Shown: positions 17,591-25,931 of the stretch, piece by piece | Position numbering within the stretch: position 1 is the stretch's first letter | Layout of the letters: every line of letters starts with the position of its first letter | DNA from: an uncultured Eubacteriales bacterium | GTDB taxonomy: Bacteria; Bacillota; Clostridia; Oscillospirales; CAG-382 | Assembly: GCA_934444645.1 (NCBI GenBank) | Contig: CAKSCV010000001.1 | Coordinates: 186,001-250,000, forward strand | Reading direction: 5' to 3' | DNA: 64,000 bases | Position numbers and translations under genes: made by a program | The notes under the pieces: generated by a model | Told to the model about the DNA's origin: nothing | Database searches by the model: none | The model's input: the letters and a program-made list of their open reading frames with translations, nothing else

Positions 17591-19999
17591 TTATTTTAAC
17601 GTCAGCACCGTAACACCTGCATCGCCTTCACCAAAGTTGCCTAAGCGATATTCTCTGACGCGCGAATCGTGCTTGAAATAGTCCCAAAGGCCTTTGCGCA
17701 GTGCACCTGTGCCCTTGCCGTGAATGACGCGCACGGTATTTAAGGAGGAAAGCACGGCGTCGTCCAAAAACTTGTCGATGACGAAAATTGCTTCATCGCA
17801 GGTGTCACCGCGCACATCGATTTCCGTTGTGACATTTGCTGCTTTGCGCGGTGTGTGCGAAGCCGGCGTTTTCTGCGGCTTTTTTTGCTCGACAAGACGC
17901 AATTTGGAGAGCTTTGTCTTAATTTTGGCACTGCCGATAGCGACGGTGGCGTTTTCACCGTCGATCGAAGCGATCTCGCCGACTTTTCCCAAATCGGCAA
18001 GCTCAACGCTGTCGCCAACGACAAGTGCGCGCGGCGGCAGATATTCGGCTTCGATCTTTTCAGCCATGCGCGCGTCCTTGGAAACCATGCCGAGCTTTTG
18101 ACGGACAGTTTCGCGCGTTTGTTCCAATTTCTGCTTGAAATCAGCCGATTCTTTCTGACGCTGCAAGTCCTGCAAAGTGTCAAACACGTAATCCGCACTC
18201 GAACGTGCGCGTTCCAAAAGCTCGTTGGCCTTTTGCTCGGCCTTGCGGTTTTCTTCTTCGATACGTGTGTTAAATTCCTTACGCATTTTTTCGGCTTCGG
18301 CATACATGACCTCAGCGTGCGCCAATTTCTTTTCGGCATCCTCGCGCTTGCGGTCAAGTTCGACGCGCTGCTTCTCGAGTTTCCCGATAAGACCTTCAAA
18401 AGAGCGTGTGCCGTTGTCGATTTTCTGCTTGGCGGCCTTGATGATGTCCGGCGAAATGCCGAGCCGCGAAGCGATGGCAAAGGCGTTGGAACGGCCGGGA
18501 AGTCCGATGGTGAGTTTATAGGTCGGGCGGAGTGTCTGCACATCAAATTCGCAGGACGCGTTTGAAACGCCGGGCGTGTCGAGCGCATAGGCCTTTAGCT
18601 CGGCATAGTGTGTGGTTGCCGCACACAGGCAGCCGCAGGAGGTGACGCGCTCCAAAATCGATTGTGCAAGTGCCGCGCCTTCAATCGGGTCAGTGCCGGC
18701 GCCAAGTTCATCAAACAGAATGAGCGATTGCGGCGTAAAGGTCTTCATAATGCCGACAATGTTGACCATGTGCGCCGAAAAGGTGGACAAGGACTGCTCA
18801 ATGCTCTGTTCGTCGCCGATGTCGGCAAGAATGCAGTCGAACACCGGAAGTGTCGAGCCTTCGGATGCCGGAATATGCAGCCCCGTCTGCGCCATGAGCG
18901 CAAGCAGACCGATCGTTTTTAACGTGACCGTTTTGCCGCCGGTGTTCGGACCGGTAATGACAAGCGTGGTGAATTTTTTGCCGAGGTAAACGTTGATCGG
19001 AACGGCTTTGGCTTGGTCAAGAAGAGGATGCCGCGCTTCGATGAGGTTGACATTCTTGTTCGTGTTCATGATCGGTTCTGTGGCATGGAACGCATGGCTC
19101 ATTTCGGCTGCCGCAAAAATGACGGCAAGCGAGGTCAGCGTTTCATAGCCGGTGAGAATGTCGCCGGAAAAGCGGTCGCATTCGGCGGAAAGCTCATATA
19201 AAATGCGTTCGATCTCGGCCTTTTCCTCAGCTTCGAGCGTGCGCAGTTTATTGTTGGTTTCTACCACCTGCATCGGTTCGATAAACACGGTCGAGCCGGA
19301 AGCGGAGGTGTCGTGTATAAGCCCCTTGACCTCGCCGCGGTATTCGTTTTTGACGGGAACGACGTAGCGTCCGTTGCGGATGGTGACGATGTTTTCCTGC
19401 AGGTAGCGGCTGTCTGAGCCGGAGGTGTATTTCTGCAAAATATCGCGCACCTTGTTGGCACACGTTTTGATGGAGCGGCGAATTTCGAAAAGCTTTGCCG
19501 AAGCGTTGTCGGCCATCAGGTCGTCAGCAAGAATGGCGGTCGTGATTTTGTCGCGCAAAAACTTGTTCGGGATAAGCGTTTTCTTATAGACCTCCAAATG
19601 CGGTGCTTTGTTGCCGAGCGTCAGATAGCTTTCAAGAGCCATGACGGAGGACAGCACACCGGCAATTTGCAGAAGTGCGCTCATGGAGAGCATCGCGCCT
19701 TTCTGCGCCATGGCAATGGGCTTTGTTACATCTTTTGCACCGCCGAAGGAGGGCGTACCCTTGGTTTCGGTATAAAATTTGGCTTCGCTGACCTCTTTTT
19801 GACGGTCGCGGATCTTTTCGATCGATACCGACGGCCGGAGCGTCATGATTTTTTCCTTTGCGCCTTCGGTGGCGGCAAAGGAGGCGAGAATCGAAAGAAC
19901 CTTTTCGAATTCCAGTGTTTTGCAGGCGCGTTCAAAGTCGTCGGAGGACGCGCTTTGCTTGAGAGAATCGGAGTTAAAATATAAATTGTTGTTCTTCAT
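17591..19999 (-). CDS. mutS2: Endonuclease MutS2 / ribosome-collision factor
   Basis: An 802-residue protein. The MutS-type ATPase has Walker A GPNTGGKT (about residues 335-342), Walker B (SLILFDELGAGTDPIEG) and the H-loop-like CAATTHYAELK. A long coiled coil (about 510-630, KLEKQRVELDRKREDAEKKL) and a C-terminal Smr nuclease domain follow (TEIDVRGDTCDEA, then VIHGKGTGALRKGLWDYF). The usual LDLRG motif reads IDVRG. The frame stays open another 115 codons upstream, but that extension is antisense-like overlap with ppa; the Met at 19999 has AAGGAAA just before it. MutS2 suppresses recombination and in Bacillus also splits collided ribosomes. It is the last gene of the phoH operon. Confidence 0.95.
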   Translation of the reverse strand: MKNNNLYFNSDSLKQSASSDDFERACKTLEFEKVLSILASFAATEGAKEKIMTLRPSVSIEKIRDRQKEVSEAKFYTETKGTPSFGGAKDVTKPIAMAQKGAMLSMSALLQIAGVLSSVMALESYLTLGNKAPHLEVYKKTLIPNKFLRDKITTAILADDLMADNASAKLFEIRRSIKTCANKVRDILQKYTSGSDSRYLQENIVTIRNGRYVVPVKNEYRGEVKGLIHDTSASGSTVFIEPMQVVETNNKLRTLEAEEKAEIERILYELSAECDRFSGDILTGYETLTSLAVIFAAAEMSHAFHATEPIMNTNKNVNLIEARHPLLDQAKAVPINVYLGKKFTTLVITGPNTGGKTVTLKTIGLLALMAQTGLHIPASEGSTLPVFDCILADIGDEQSIEQSLSTFSAHMVNIVGIMKTFTPQSLILFDELGAGTDPIEGAALAQSILERVTSCGCLCAATTHYAELKAYALDTPGVSNASCEFDVQTLRPTYKLTIGLPGRSNAFAIASRLGISPDIIKAAKQKIDNGTRSFEGLIGKLEKQRVELDRKREDAEKKLAHAEVMYAEAEKMRKEFNTRIEEENRKAEQKANELLERARSSADYVFDTLQDLQRQKESADFKQKLEQTRETVRQKLGMVSKDARMAEKIEAEYLPPRALVVGDSVELADLGKVGEIASIDGENATVAIGSAKIKTKLSKLRLVEQKKPQKTPASHTPRKAANVTTEIDVRGDTCDEAIFVIDKFLDDAVLSSLNTVRVIHGKGTGALRKGLWDYFKHDSRVREYRLGNFGEGDAGVTVLTLK

Positions 20000-20045
20000 G
20001 GTTTTCCTTACTTTTCGGTACAAACCAAAACGGAAAACAGCCTTT

Positions 20046-20582
20046 TTAATATTTCTGCCCGTAGATGGTTTTGTAATTTTCAATGCAGTTGCGGATGATT
20101 TCCAAGGCACGCTTTTGTCCCTGTACCTCGTTGACGGCGGTCTTTTTGCCTTCAAGCTGCTTGTAGACCGAGAAAAAGTGCCGCATTTCCTCAAAAATGT
20201 GACTTGGCAGATCGGAGATGTCAAGATAGGTGTTGAACATCGGGTCTTCATAGGGGATAGCAATAATCTTCTCGTCGTTTTTGCCGTTGTCGAGCATGGT
20301 AATAACGCCGATAGGGTAGCAGCGCACAAGAACGAGCGGATCAATCTCCTCGTTGCTTAACACAAGAACGTCGAGCGGGTCTCCGTCATCGGCCAGCGTG
20401 CGAGGAATAAAGCCGTAATTGGCCGGATAGTGGGTAGAGGTATACAGAATGCGGTCAAGAATGATAAAGCCGGTTTCTTTGTCAAGCTCATATTTCTTCT
20501 TGCTTCCTTTTTTGATTTCGATGACCGAGATAAAATCTTCGGGATGAATGCGTTTCTCATCAATGTCGTGCCATATGTTCAT
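20046..20582 (-). CDS. ppa: Inorganic pyrophosphatase, family I
   Basis: A 178-residue soluble enzyme hydrolysing pyrophosphate to phosphate in the cytosol. The family I signature is present (DDGDPLDVLVL, about residues 60-70), with other conserved pieces: ELDKETGFIILDRIL, YPANYGFIPRTL and VNEVQGQKRALEII near the C-terminus. The length matches the family. AAGGAG precedes the ATG, 21 bases after the recO stop; mutS2 starts about 47 bases downstream. Its place between recO and mutS2 is not the usual neighbourhood for this gene. Confidence 0.95.
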   Translation of the reverse strand: MNIWHDIDEKRIHPEDFISVIEIKKGSKKKYELDKETGFIILDRILYTSTHYPANYGFIPRTLADDGDPLDVLVLSNEEIDPLVLVRCYPIGVITMLDNGKNDEKIIAIPYEDPMFNTYLDISDLPSHIFEEMRHFFSVYKQLEGKKTAVNEVQGQKRALEIIRNCIENYKTIYGQKY

Positions 20583-20602
20583 GGGTCAAACTCCTTCGTA
20601 TT

Positions 20603-21436
20603 TTACGATAATGATTTGTAGTATTTTAAGGTTTGAAAGCCGCGTTCGGCATGAAACAACAGATAGTGCTCGGCAAGCTCGCAAAAATCAACGGTTTCCT
20701 CTTCAGCAAGGCGAAAGCTTAAAAAGCGTGCTAACGGTGCAATCGCCACATAGCGCGCCGCCGTGAGAGCCGCAAACGAGAGCGGCCGGGTGTAATCCTT
20801 TGGAAGCACGGCCGTTCCCGACAGCATGGCGGAAGTGGGAAGCGTGCGCGACGCCTCATAGCATTTCTTGCAGACCAGTCCGCTCTCGAGAAGTGAAAAT
20901 CGATATTTTTTGCCGGTTAAAAATGCTTCATCGGGACTTTCGACGCTTGTTGTGCGCTTGCCGCAAATTGTACAGCTGCCAAGCTCCGGCATAAAGCCGC
21001 AAAGCGTGCATAGCTTTAACTCAAAGGCCGCCTTCACCTGCCATAACGGCTTTTCCTTGGCTTCGGAAAGCGCATATAACAGATTGAGAATCAGCCGGAA
21101 CGGCTCGGTCTCATCGCTTGCTTCGGTGCAGAAATGGGCGGTTATGTCGGTGCAATAGCAGGCAAGGGCATAACGGTGCAGATCGCAGCGCACATTGAAA
21201 AAGCTCTCTTTCAGACTCGCTGTGCGCAGATTGTAGCGCGAGCCGACCTGCAGGATTTCCAATTCGCTGTACGAAAACAGCTGCACCGCGGCACTGTTTT
21301 TGCTTTTGATGTTGCGAACTCCCTTTGCACCGACCGAGATAATGCCTCGTTCGGGCGTTAAAACGGTTAAAATGCGGTCACTTTCCTTGTAATCGGCCTG
21401 CCGCAAGATGACCGCGTCGGTGGTGAATTCCGTCAC
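20603..21436 (-). CDS. recO: DNA repair protein RecO
   Basis: A 277-residue protein with an N-terminal OB-fold (TDAVILRQADYKESDRILTV, about residues 6-25) and a zinc-binding cluster in the C-terminal half (CTLCGF, CTICGK and CKKCYE at about residues 146-195). RecO mediates annealing and RecA loading with RecF and RecR. The GTG start at 21436 lies three bases after the ybeY-era stop, with AGAGG 8 bases upstream inside the era end. In Firmicutes recO commonly follows era, which supports the call. Confidence 0.93.
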   Translation of the reverse strand: MTEFTTDAVILRQADYKESDRILTVLTPERGIISVGAKGVRNIKSKNSAAVQLFSYSELEILQVGSRYNLRTASLKESFFNVRCDLHRYALACYCTDITAHFCTEASDETEPFRLILNLLYALSEAKEKPLWQVKAAFELKLCTLCGFMPELGSCTICGKRTTSVESPDEAFLTGKKYRFSLLESGLVCKKCYEASRTLPTSAMLSGTAVLPKDYTRPLSFAALTAARYVAIAPLARFLSFRLAEEETVDFCELAEHYLLFHAERGFQTLKYYKSLS

Positions 21437-21439
21437 GTC

Positions 21440-22852
21440 TTAATCCTCTTTTTTGAAGCCGAGACGCGCCATGTTTAATTCGCTGTCGCGCCAGTTTTCC
21501 TTGACTTTGACCCAAAGATTTAAGTATACCTTTTTTCCGGCAAGCGCTTCGATGTCCTCACGCGCATAGGTGGCGGCTTTTTTTAAGGTCTCGCCGTTTT
21601 TGCCGATGATGATTTTTTTGTGCGCTTCTTTTTCACAGTATATTTCCGCACGGATCTCGATGATATCCGGCTTTTCGACGTAATCCTCGATCGTGACAGC
21701 AATGCCGTGCGGAATTTCTTCGTCGAGTAAGCGAAGCAGCTTTTCGCGGATGGTTTCGGCGGCAATCTGACGTACCGTCTGGTCGGTAACCATGTCCTCC
21801 GGAAAATACCAGCGTTCGTTGCGCAAGAACGGCTTTAGCTCGTTCATGACAATGTCCACGCCCTCTCCGGTGAGCGCACTGATCGGAATGATCGACTTGA
21901 AATCGAACATTTTGGAATACTTGTCGATGGTGACAAGCAATTTATCTTTTTTGGCAATATCCACCTTGTTGATTGCCAAAATTGCCGGCAGATGATAGGT
22001 TTTCAGATTTTCAACGATATCGCGGTCTGCAGGCGTGATGTTTTCGCCGCTTTCGACCACAAGAATCACCGCATCTGTGTCGGGAATGGCGGTTTTGGCG
22101 GCACTTACCATATATTCGCCGAGTTTGTTTTTCGGCTTGTGCAGACCGGGTGTGTCCACAAACACATACTGCTCGCAGCCGACCGTATGGATGCCGGTAA
22201 TGCGGTCGCGCGTGGTCTGCGGCTTTTTGGAAACGGCGGCGACCTTTTCGCCGACAATGGCGTTCAGCAAGGTGCTTTTACCGACGTTTGGCCGTCCGAC
22301 AATCGAGATAAAGGCTGTTTTCATGTCCTTGACCGGAATGTTCTCGCCGCTTTCGGTTGTTACCGACGGTGCGGTATTTCGCTTTAAGCCGAGCGAATCG
22401 AGAACATCCTCACAGGTATCGTTCATATATTCCTCGTCTTCCTTACTCACCTCATGGTCGTAGCCGAGAAGGTGCAAAACGGAATGCACGCATAAAAAGC
22501 CGACCTCGCGTTCAAGCGAATGCCCATATTCCTTGGCTTGCGCATCAGCGCGTTCAAGCGAAATGACAATGTCGCCCAAGGCGCACGGTTCGCCGGTCTC
22601 GTCGTCGTATTCGATCTCTCCGTTTTCAAACATCGGAAAGGAAAGCACGTCTGTCGGTGCGTCCTTGCCGCGGTATTCCTTGTTGAGCGCATGAATTTCG
22701 TCGTTATCAACGAAAGTGAGGGATATTTCGCAGGGAAAATCAATCTCTTGATCGTCGAGCGCGGCACAGATGACTTTTTTGGCAAGTGCGCGCAGCGCCG
22801 GCGTCAATTCGATTTTGTCCTGTTTGTTTTGGGTGTATATCGTGTGTTTCAT
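21440..22852 (-). CDS. ybeY-era: Fused YbeY endoribonuclease and Era GTPase
   Basis: One uninterrupted 470-residue reading frame. Residues 1-150 are YbeY: the metal-binding HSVLHLLGYDH motif is complete, with three His ligands. A short linker (about 153-175) leads to Era: GRPNVGKS (G1), DTPGLHKP (G3), NKVD (G4), SAL (G5), and a C-terminal KH domain with IIGKNGETLKK. YbeY processes 16S rRNA 3' ends, and Era binds the same 3' end during 30S maturation. AAGGAGAACACC precedes the ATG at 22852, 10 bases after phoH. An internal Met begins the Era part, but the AAGG before it is only two bases away, so separate initiation looks poor. The dgkA and cdd genes often found between ybeY and era are absent. 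Confidence 0.93.
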   Translation of the reverse strand: MKHTIYTQNKQDKIELTPALRALAKKVICAALDDQEIDFPCEISLTFVDNDEIHALNKEYRGKDAPTDVLSFPMFENGEIEYDDETGEPCALGDIVISLERADAQAKEYGHSLEREVGFLCVHSVLHLLGYDHEVSKEDEEYMNDTCEDVLDSLGLKRNTAPSVTTESGENIPVKDMKTAFISIVGRPNVGKSTLLNAIVGEKVAAVSKKPQTTRDRITGIHTVGCEQYVFVDTPGLHKPKNKLGEYMVSAAKTAIPDTDAVILVVESGENITPADRDIVENLKTYHLPAILAINKVDIAKKDKLLVTIDKYSKMFDFKSIIPISALTGEGVDIVMNELKPFLRNERWYFPEDMVTDQTVRQIAAETIREKLLRLLDEEIPHGIAVTIEDYVEKPDIIEIRAEIYCEKEAHKKIIIGKNGETLKKAATYAREDIEALAGKKVYLNLWVKVKENWRDSELNMARLGFKKED

Positions 22853-22862
22853 GGTGTTCTCC

Positions 22863-23861
22863 TTAAATGTCGTTTGTTTTTTGCATTTTTTGTGCTTTTT
22901 CGGCGGATGCATTTTCATATTTTTCGTAAGCGCGAATGATTTTCTGAACAAGCGAATGCCGCACGATGTCGCGGTCGGACAGATAGTGAACCGCAATATC
23001 CGGAACGTCCTTCAAAACCTCCACCGCTTCGGTAAGTCCGCTCTTTGTGCCGCGCGGCAGGTCAATCTGTGTGATGTCGCCGGTCACAACGGCTTTGGAA
23101 CCGAAGCCGAGACGCGTTAAAAACATCTTCATCTGTTCGGGCGTGGTGTTTTGCGCTTCATCCAAAATGATAAAGGAATCGTCGAGTGTCCGGCCGCGCA
23201 TATAGGCAAGCGGCGCAATCTCAATCGCGCCTTTTTCGACGTTTCGGGTGTAACCCTCCATGCCGAGCATTTCAAAAAGCGCGTCGTAAAGCGGCCGCAG
23301 ATACGGATCGATTTTGCTCTGAAGATCGCCCGGCAGAAAGCCGAGCCGCTCACCGGCTTCGACGGCCGGCCGCGTTAAAATAATGCGGTTGACCTGCTTA
23401 GCACGAAGCGCGTTGACCGCCATGGCAACAGCCAAAAAGGTTTTGCCCGTTCCGGCAGGGCCCACGGCAATGGTGACGGTGTTGGAGGCGATGGAATCCA
23501 AATAGCTCTTTTGACCGACAGTTTTTGCTTTGATCGGCTTGCCGCGCGAGGTGATGCAGATGCAGTCGCCGTCAAGGCTTTGCAGGGCGCCTGCGCTGCC
23601 GGCACCAACCATGCCGATGACATAACGCACGGTCTGCTCGTTTAAGGCTTCGCCGCGTTCGTTCATTTTGAGAAGATATTCGATGGCGTTTGCTGCATTT
23701 TCAATGTCATGCATTTCGTCACCGAGAATTTTAATGCCGTCGGAACACTCGAATAACTGCACGCCGAATTCGCTTTCGATCAAGCGTGTGTTGGAATCAA
23801 AGCTTCCGAAAACGCCGGCTCGGCGTTCGGCGGAGGAAATTTTGATGAGTTTTTCTGCCAT
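22863..23861 (-). CDS. phoH: PhoH-family ATPase (PhoH-like, YqfF/ybeZ position)
   Basis: A 332-residue cytosolic protein with a short N-terminal KH-like region (FGVQLFECSDGIKILGD) and the PhoH ATPase core: Walker A GPAGTGKT (about residue 148), FIILDEAQNTTPEQMKMFLTR as Walker B with sensor, and the LTRPAVEAGERLGFLPGDL motif. It sits directly before ybeY, as in most bacteria, where the two are linked to rRNA maturation and RNA decay. AGGA before the ATG at 23861 and the promoter at 23913-23941 fix the start; a longer frame to 24029 would begin upstream of that promoter. Confidence 0.93.
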   Translation of the reverse strand: MAEKLIKISSAERRAGVFGSFDSNTRLIESEFGVQLFECSDGIKILGDEMHDIENAANAIEYLLKMNERGEALNEQTVRYVIGMVGAGSAGALQSLDGDCICITSRGKPIKAKTVGQKSYLDSIASNTVTIAVGPAGTGKTFLAVAMAVNALRAKQVNRIILTRPAVEAGERLGFLPGDLQSKIDPYLRPLYDALFEMLGMEGYTRNVEKGAIEIAPLAYMRGRTLDDSFIILDEAQNTTPEQMKMFLTRLGFGSKAVVTGDITQIDLPRGTKSGLTEAVEVLKDVPDIAVHYLSDRDIVRHSLVQKIIRAYEKYENASAEKAQKMQKTNDI

Positions 23862-23912
23862 AGGGAAGTCCTTTCCTGTAAAGAAGGTAAATAGGCATAC
23901 CATAATACAAAT

Positions 23913-23941
23913 ATTATACAATACATATCGTATATTTTCAA
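23913..23941 (-). promoter_or_regulatory. Promoter of the phoH-ybeY/era-recO-ppa-mutS2 operon
   Basis: On the minus strand TTGAAA (23941-23936), 17 bases, TATAAT (23918-23913), about 50 bases before the phoH ATG. Confidence 0.7.
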
Positions 23942-24007
23942 TGTTTTTTTTGAAATTTATGTGCCGAAACCGAAAAAAGCTTTCTCTTAGCCGGTTTGAG
24001 CTCACGC

Positions 24008-24033
24008 ACCGGACAATGCACGAAAACATATGC
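24008..24033 (+). promoter_or_regulatory. Possible late-sporulation (sigma-K-like) promoter for spoVFA
   Basis: AC (24008-24009), 17 bases, then CATATGCTG (24027-24035) resembles the AC-N17-CATA pattern of sigma-K promoters. In Bacillus subtilis spoVF is under sigma K. The match is short and could be chance. Confidence 0.3.
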
Positions 24034-24075
24034 TGTAAAGGACGCGGATTTTTATGCGTCGAAGAAAGGTGGGGA

Positions 24076-24981
24076 ATGCGAAACTGCAGAGATATGATAA
24101 ATAAACTCTTGAAAATCGCCTTTGTCGGCGGCGACCGGCGCTTGGTTCATGCCGCCGCCGTTCTTGCCGAAGAAGGCCATGAATGTGCCTTGTTCGGCTT
24201 TGATACCTATACGGGAAACGTCGGTTCTGCCACACGATGCGATACGCTTGAAGACGCGCTTTCACTTGCCGATGTGGTGGTGCTTCCGCTTCCGGCGACC
24301 TGCGACGGCATTACTGTTCAGGCACCGCTTAGCGCAAAATGCATTTTGTTGGACGAAATTTTTACACATGTGTCCCGTGATACGCTTATCGTATATGGCG
24401 GCGGCTGTTTCAAAATGGAAAAGCACGTGCCGTGCGGTGTAACGGCTGTAAACTATGCCGCACGCGCCGATTTTCAGACGGCCAATGCCGTTCCGACCGC
24501 GGAAGCGGCGCTTGCCATTGCCATGCGAGAGCTGCCGGTCACGCTTGCGGGACTGCCGGTGCTTGTGGTGGGGTATGGACGAATCGGAAAGGTACTGTGC
24601 CGTTTGCTTAACGCGTTCGGTGCCAAGGTGTATGCCTCGGCACGCAAAAGCGAAGATTTGGTGATGGCCGGTATTGCCGGCTGCACGCCGGTTTATACCG
24701 ATTGCATCTCCAAAATTGCCGGAGATTGCCGTTTGATTGTCAATACCGTTCCAAAGCCTGTGGTTGGGGCACAGGTGCTTGCACACGTAAAGAAGGATGC
24801 GCTTGTTATTGATCTTGCATCCAAGCCTGGCGGTGTGGATTTTGAAGCTGCAAAAGACGCCGGTATCAAAACGCTTTGGGCGTTGGGACTGCCGGGCAAA
24901 GTGTTTCCGGTTTCGGCCGGAAAGATCCTTGCCGATACGGTACTGACCGTTTTAGCCGAAAGGAGTGACGGAAAATGTTAG
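24076..24981 (+). CDS. spoVFA: Dipicolinate synthase subunit A
   Basis: About 301 residues (Bacillus SpoVFA is about 297). An NAD(P)-binding fold starts at LKIAFVGGDRRLVHAAAVLA, and a second Rossmann motif lies mid-protein (VLVVGYGRIGKVLCRLLNAFG). The C-terminal IDLASKPGGVDFEAAKDAGI and LWALGLPGKVFP are characteristic. With subunit B it makes dipicolinic acid, packed into the spore core. The start at 24076 has AAGGTGGGG just upstream; the Met at 24094 is an alternative that is nearer the conserved fold but has a weaker ribosome site. A longer upstream frame is antisense to phoH and is rejected. It overlaps subunit B by 7 bases. Confidence 0.92.
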   Translation: MRNCRDMINKLLKIAFVGGDRRLVHAAAVLAEEGHECALFGFDTYTGNVGSATRCDTLEDALSLADVVVLPLPATCDGITVQAPLSAKCILLDEIFTHVSRDTLIVYGGGCFKMEKHVPCGVTAVNYAARADFQTANAVPTAEAALAIAMRELPVTLAGLPVLVVGYGRIGKVLCRLLNAFGAKVYASARKSEDLVMAGIAGCTPVYTDCISKIAGDCRLIVNTVPKPVVGAQVLAHVKKDALVIDLASKPGGVDFEAAKDAGIKTLWALGLPGKVFPVSAGKILADTVLTVLAERSDGKC

Positions 24982-25535
24982 GCTTTGCTGTTACCGGTTC
25001 GTTCTGCAACTTTGAAAAGTGCTTAAAGATCCTTGAAGGGCTTTCTCAAAAGTACGATGAGATCCTGCCGATTCTGTCCTATAATGCCTATTCAACCGAT
25101 ACGCGATTCGGCACGGCGTCCTATTTTGTTTCGCGCATTGAAAAGCTGTGCTGTCACGAAGCAGTGCATACGTTAACGGCTGCCGAACCGCTCGGTCCGA
25201 AAATAAAACTCGATTGCCTTTGCATTTGTCCCTGTACAGGCAATACGCTTTCCAAGCTTGCGTGCGGCATTTACGATACGCCCGTCACGCTTGCGGCAAA
25301 AGCACATCTTCGCACCGGAAGGCCGCTCGTGATTGCCCTTGCCACCAACGACGCGCTTTCCGGCAATGCCGAAAGCCTTGCCAAAATGCTCACGCGCAAA
25401 AACGTCTATTTTGTGCCGCTGCGGCAGGATGACCCGAACGGTAAACCGTACAGCCTTGTGTGCGATTTCGGACGCGTGGATGAAACCATTGAAGCAGCGG
25501 TGCAAGGCAGACAGCTGCAGCCGCTGTTTTTGTAA
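24975..25535 (+). CDS. spoVFB: Dipicolinate synthase subunit B (flavoprotein fold)
   Basis: A 186-residue protein of the phosphopantothenoylcysteine-decarboxylase-like flavoprotein fold: GFAVTGSFCNFEKC at the start, CICPCTGNTLSKLACGIYDTPVTLAAK at about residues 85-110, and PLVIALATNDALSGNAESL. It is the partner of the preceding gene in dipicolinate synthesis in the mother cell. AAAGGAG lies upstream of the ATG, inside the 3' end of spoVFA. Together the two genes are strong evidence that the organism makes endospores. Confidence 0.92.
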   Translation: MLGFAVTGSFCNFEKCLKILEGLSQKYDEILPILSYNAYSTDTRFGTASYFVSRIEKLCCHEAVHTLTAAEPLGPKIKLDCLCICPCTGNTLSKLACGIYDTPVTLAAKAHLRTGRPLVIALATNDALSGNAESLAKMLTRKNVYFVPLRQDDPNGKPYSLVCDFGRVDETIEAAVQGRQLQPLFL

Positions 25536-25572
25536 ACGGTGTGAATTTATTGTTAAAACATCAAAAAACGCC

Positions 25573-25600
25573 TTGACAATTGCAAAAATCGTGCTATACT
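25573..25600 (+). promoter_or_regulatory. Promoter of the T-box/aspS-gatC operon
   Basis: TTGACA (25573-25578), 16 bases, TATACT (25595-25600). The predicted start falls just before the T-box stem I. Confidence 0.75.
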
Positions 25601-25606
25601 TTATGC

Positions 25607-25883
25607 CAATAGCCATGATGGGAAGAGTAATCGCATCAAACGACGTTTCAGAGAGCGGCGCAATTGCTGAAAGCGCGGTACGTCCGGATAGTGAGGAAGA
25701 ACAGCCCGGAGCTGTCGGAGGGAAAGCAGAAATGTCAGTAGCTTCGACCGGAATGTCCGCACGTTATAGCGGCGAGGTATAAATTTGTACCGGAAAGAGC
25801 GGACTGCTATAAACAGTCAACAAGGGTGGCAACACGGAAAATATTCGTCCCTGTGGAAGAAATTCCACAGGGATTTTTGTTTT
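25607..25883 (+). ncRNA. T-box riboswitch (tRNA-Asn and possibly tRNA-Glu sensing)
   Basis: The leader has the T-box hallmarks in order: GGGAAGAGTAATCG (stem I base with the AGTA bulge), CAGAGAGCGG with GCTGAAAGCGC (stem I upper part), the conserved AGGGTGGCAACACGG box (25823-25837), and a terminator. In that terminator TCCCTGTGGAA (25848-25858) pairs with TTCCACAGGGA (25863-25873), followed by T5GT4. Pairing ACGACGT with ACGTC and GGG with CCC puts the specifier loop on GAGGAAGAACAG, where GAAC (25699-25702) offers GAA (Glu) and AAC (Asn) one base apart. Downstream genes make Asn-tRNA by transamidation, which fits an Asn or dual Asn/Glu sensor. The exact pairing was done by eye. Confidence 0.88.
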
Positions 25884-25931
25884 GTCTGCACTTAACCGCC
25901 TTTTCGGAAAGCTCGGAAAGGATGAAGAAAA

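Noticed and set aside
17591..20344. N-terminal extension of MutS2 by 115 residues
   Set aside because: The extension is antisense-frame overlap of the ppa gene; MutS2 homology and AAGGAAA point to the Met at 19999.
23668..24093. Extended N-terminus of spoVFA
   Set aside because: It runs antisense through phoH and its promoter; dipicolinate synthase A length fits a start at 24076 or 24094.
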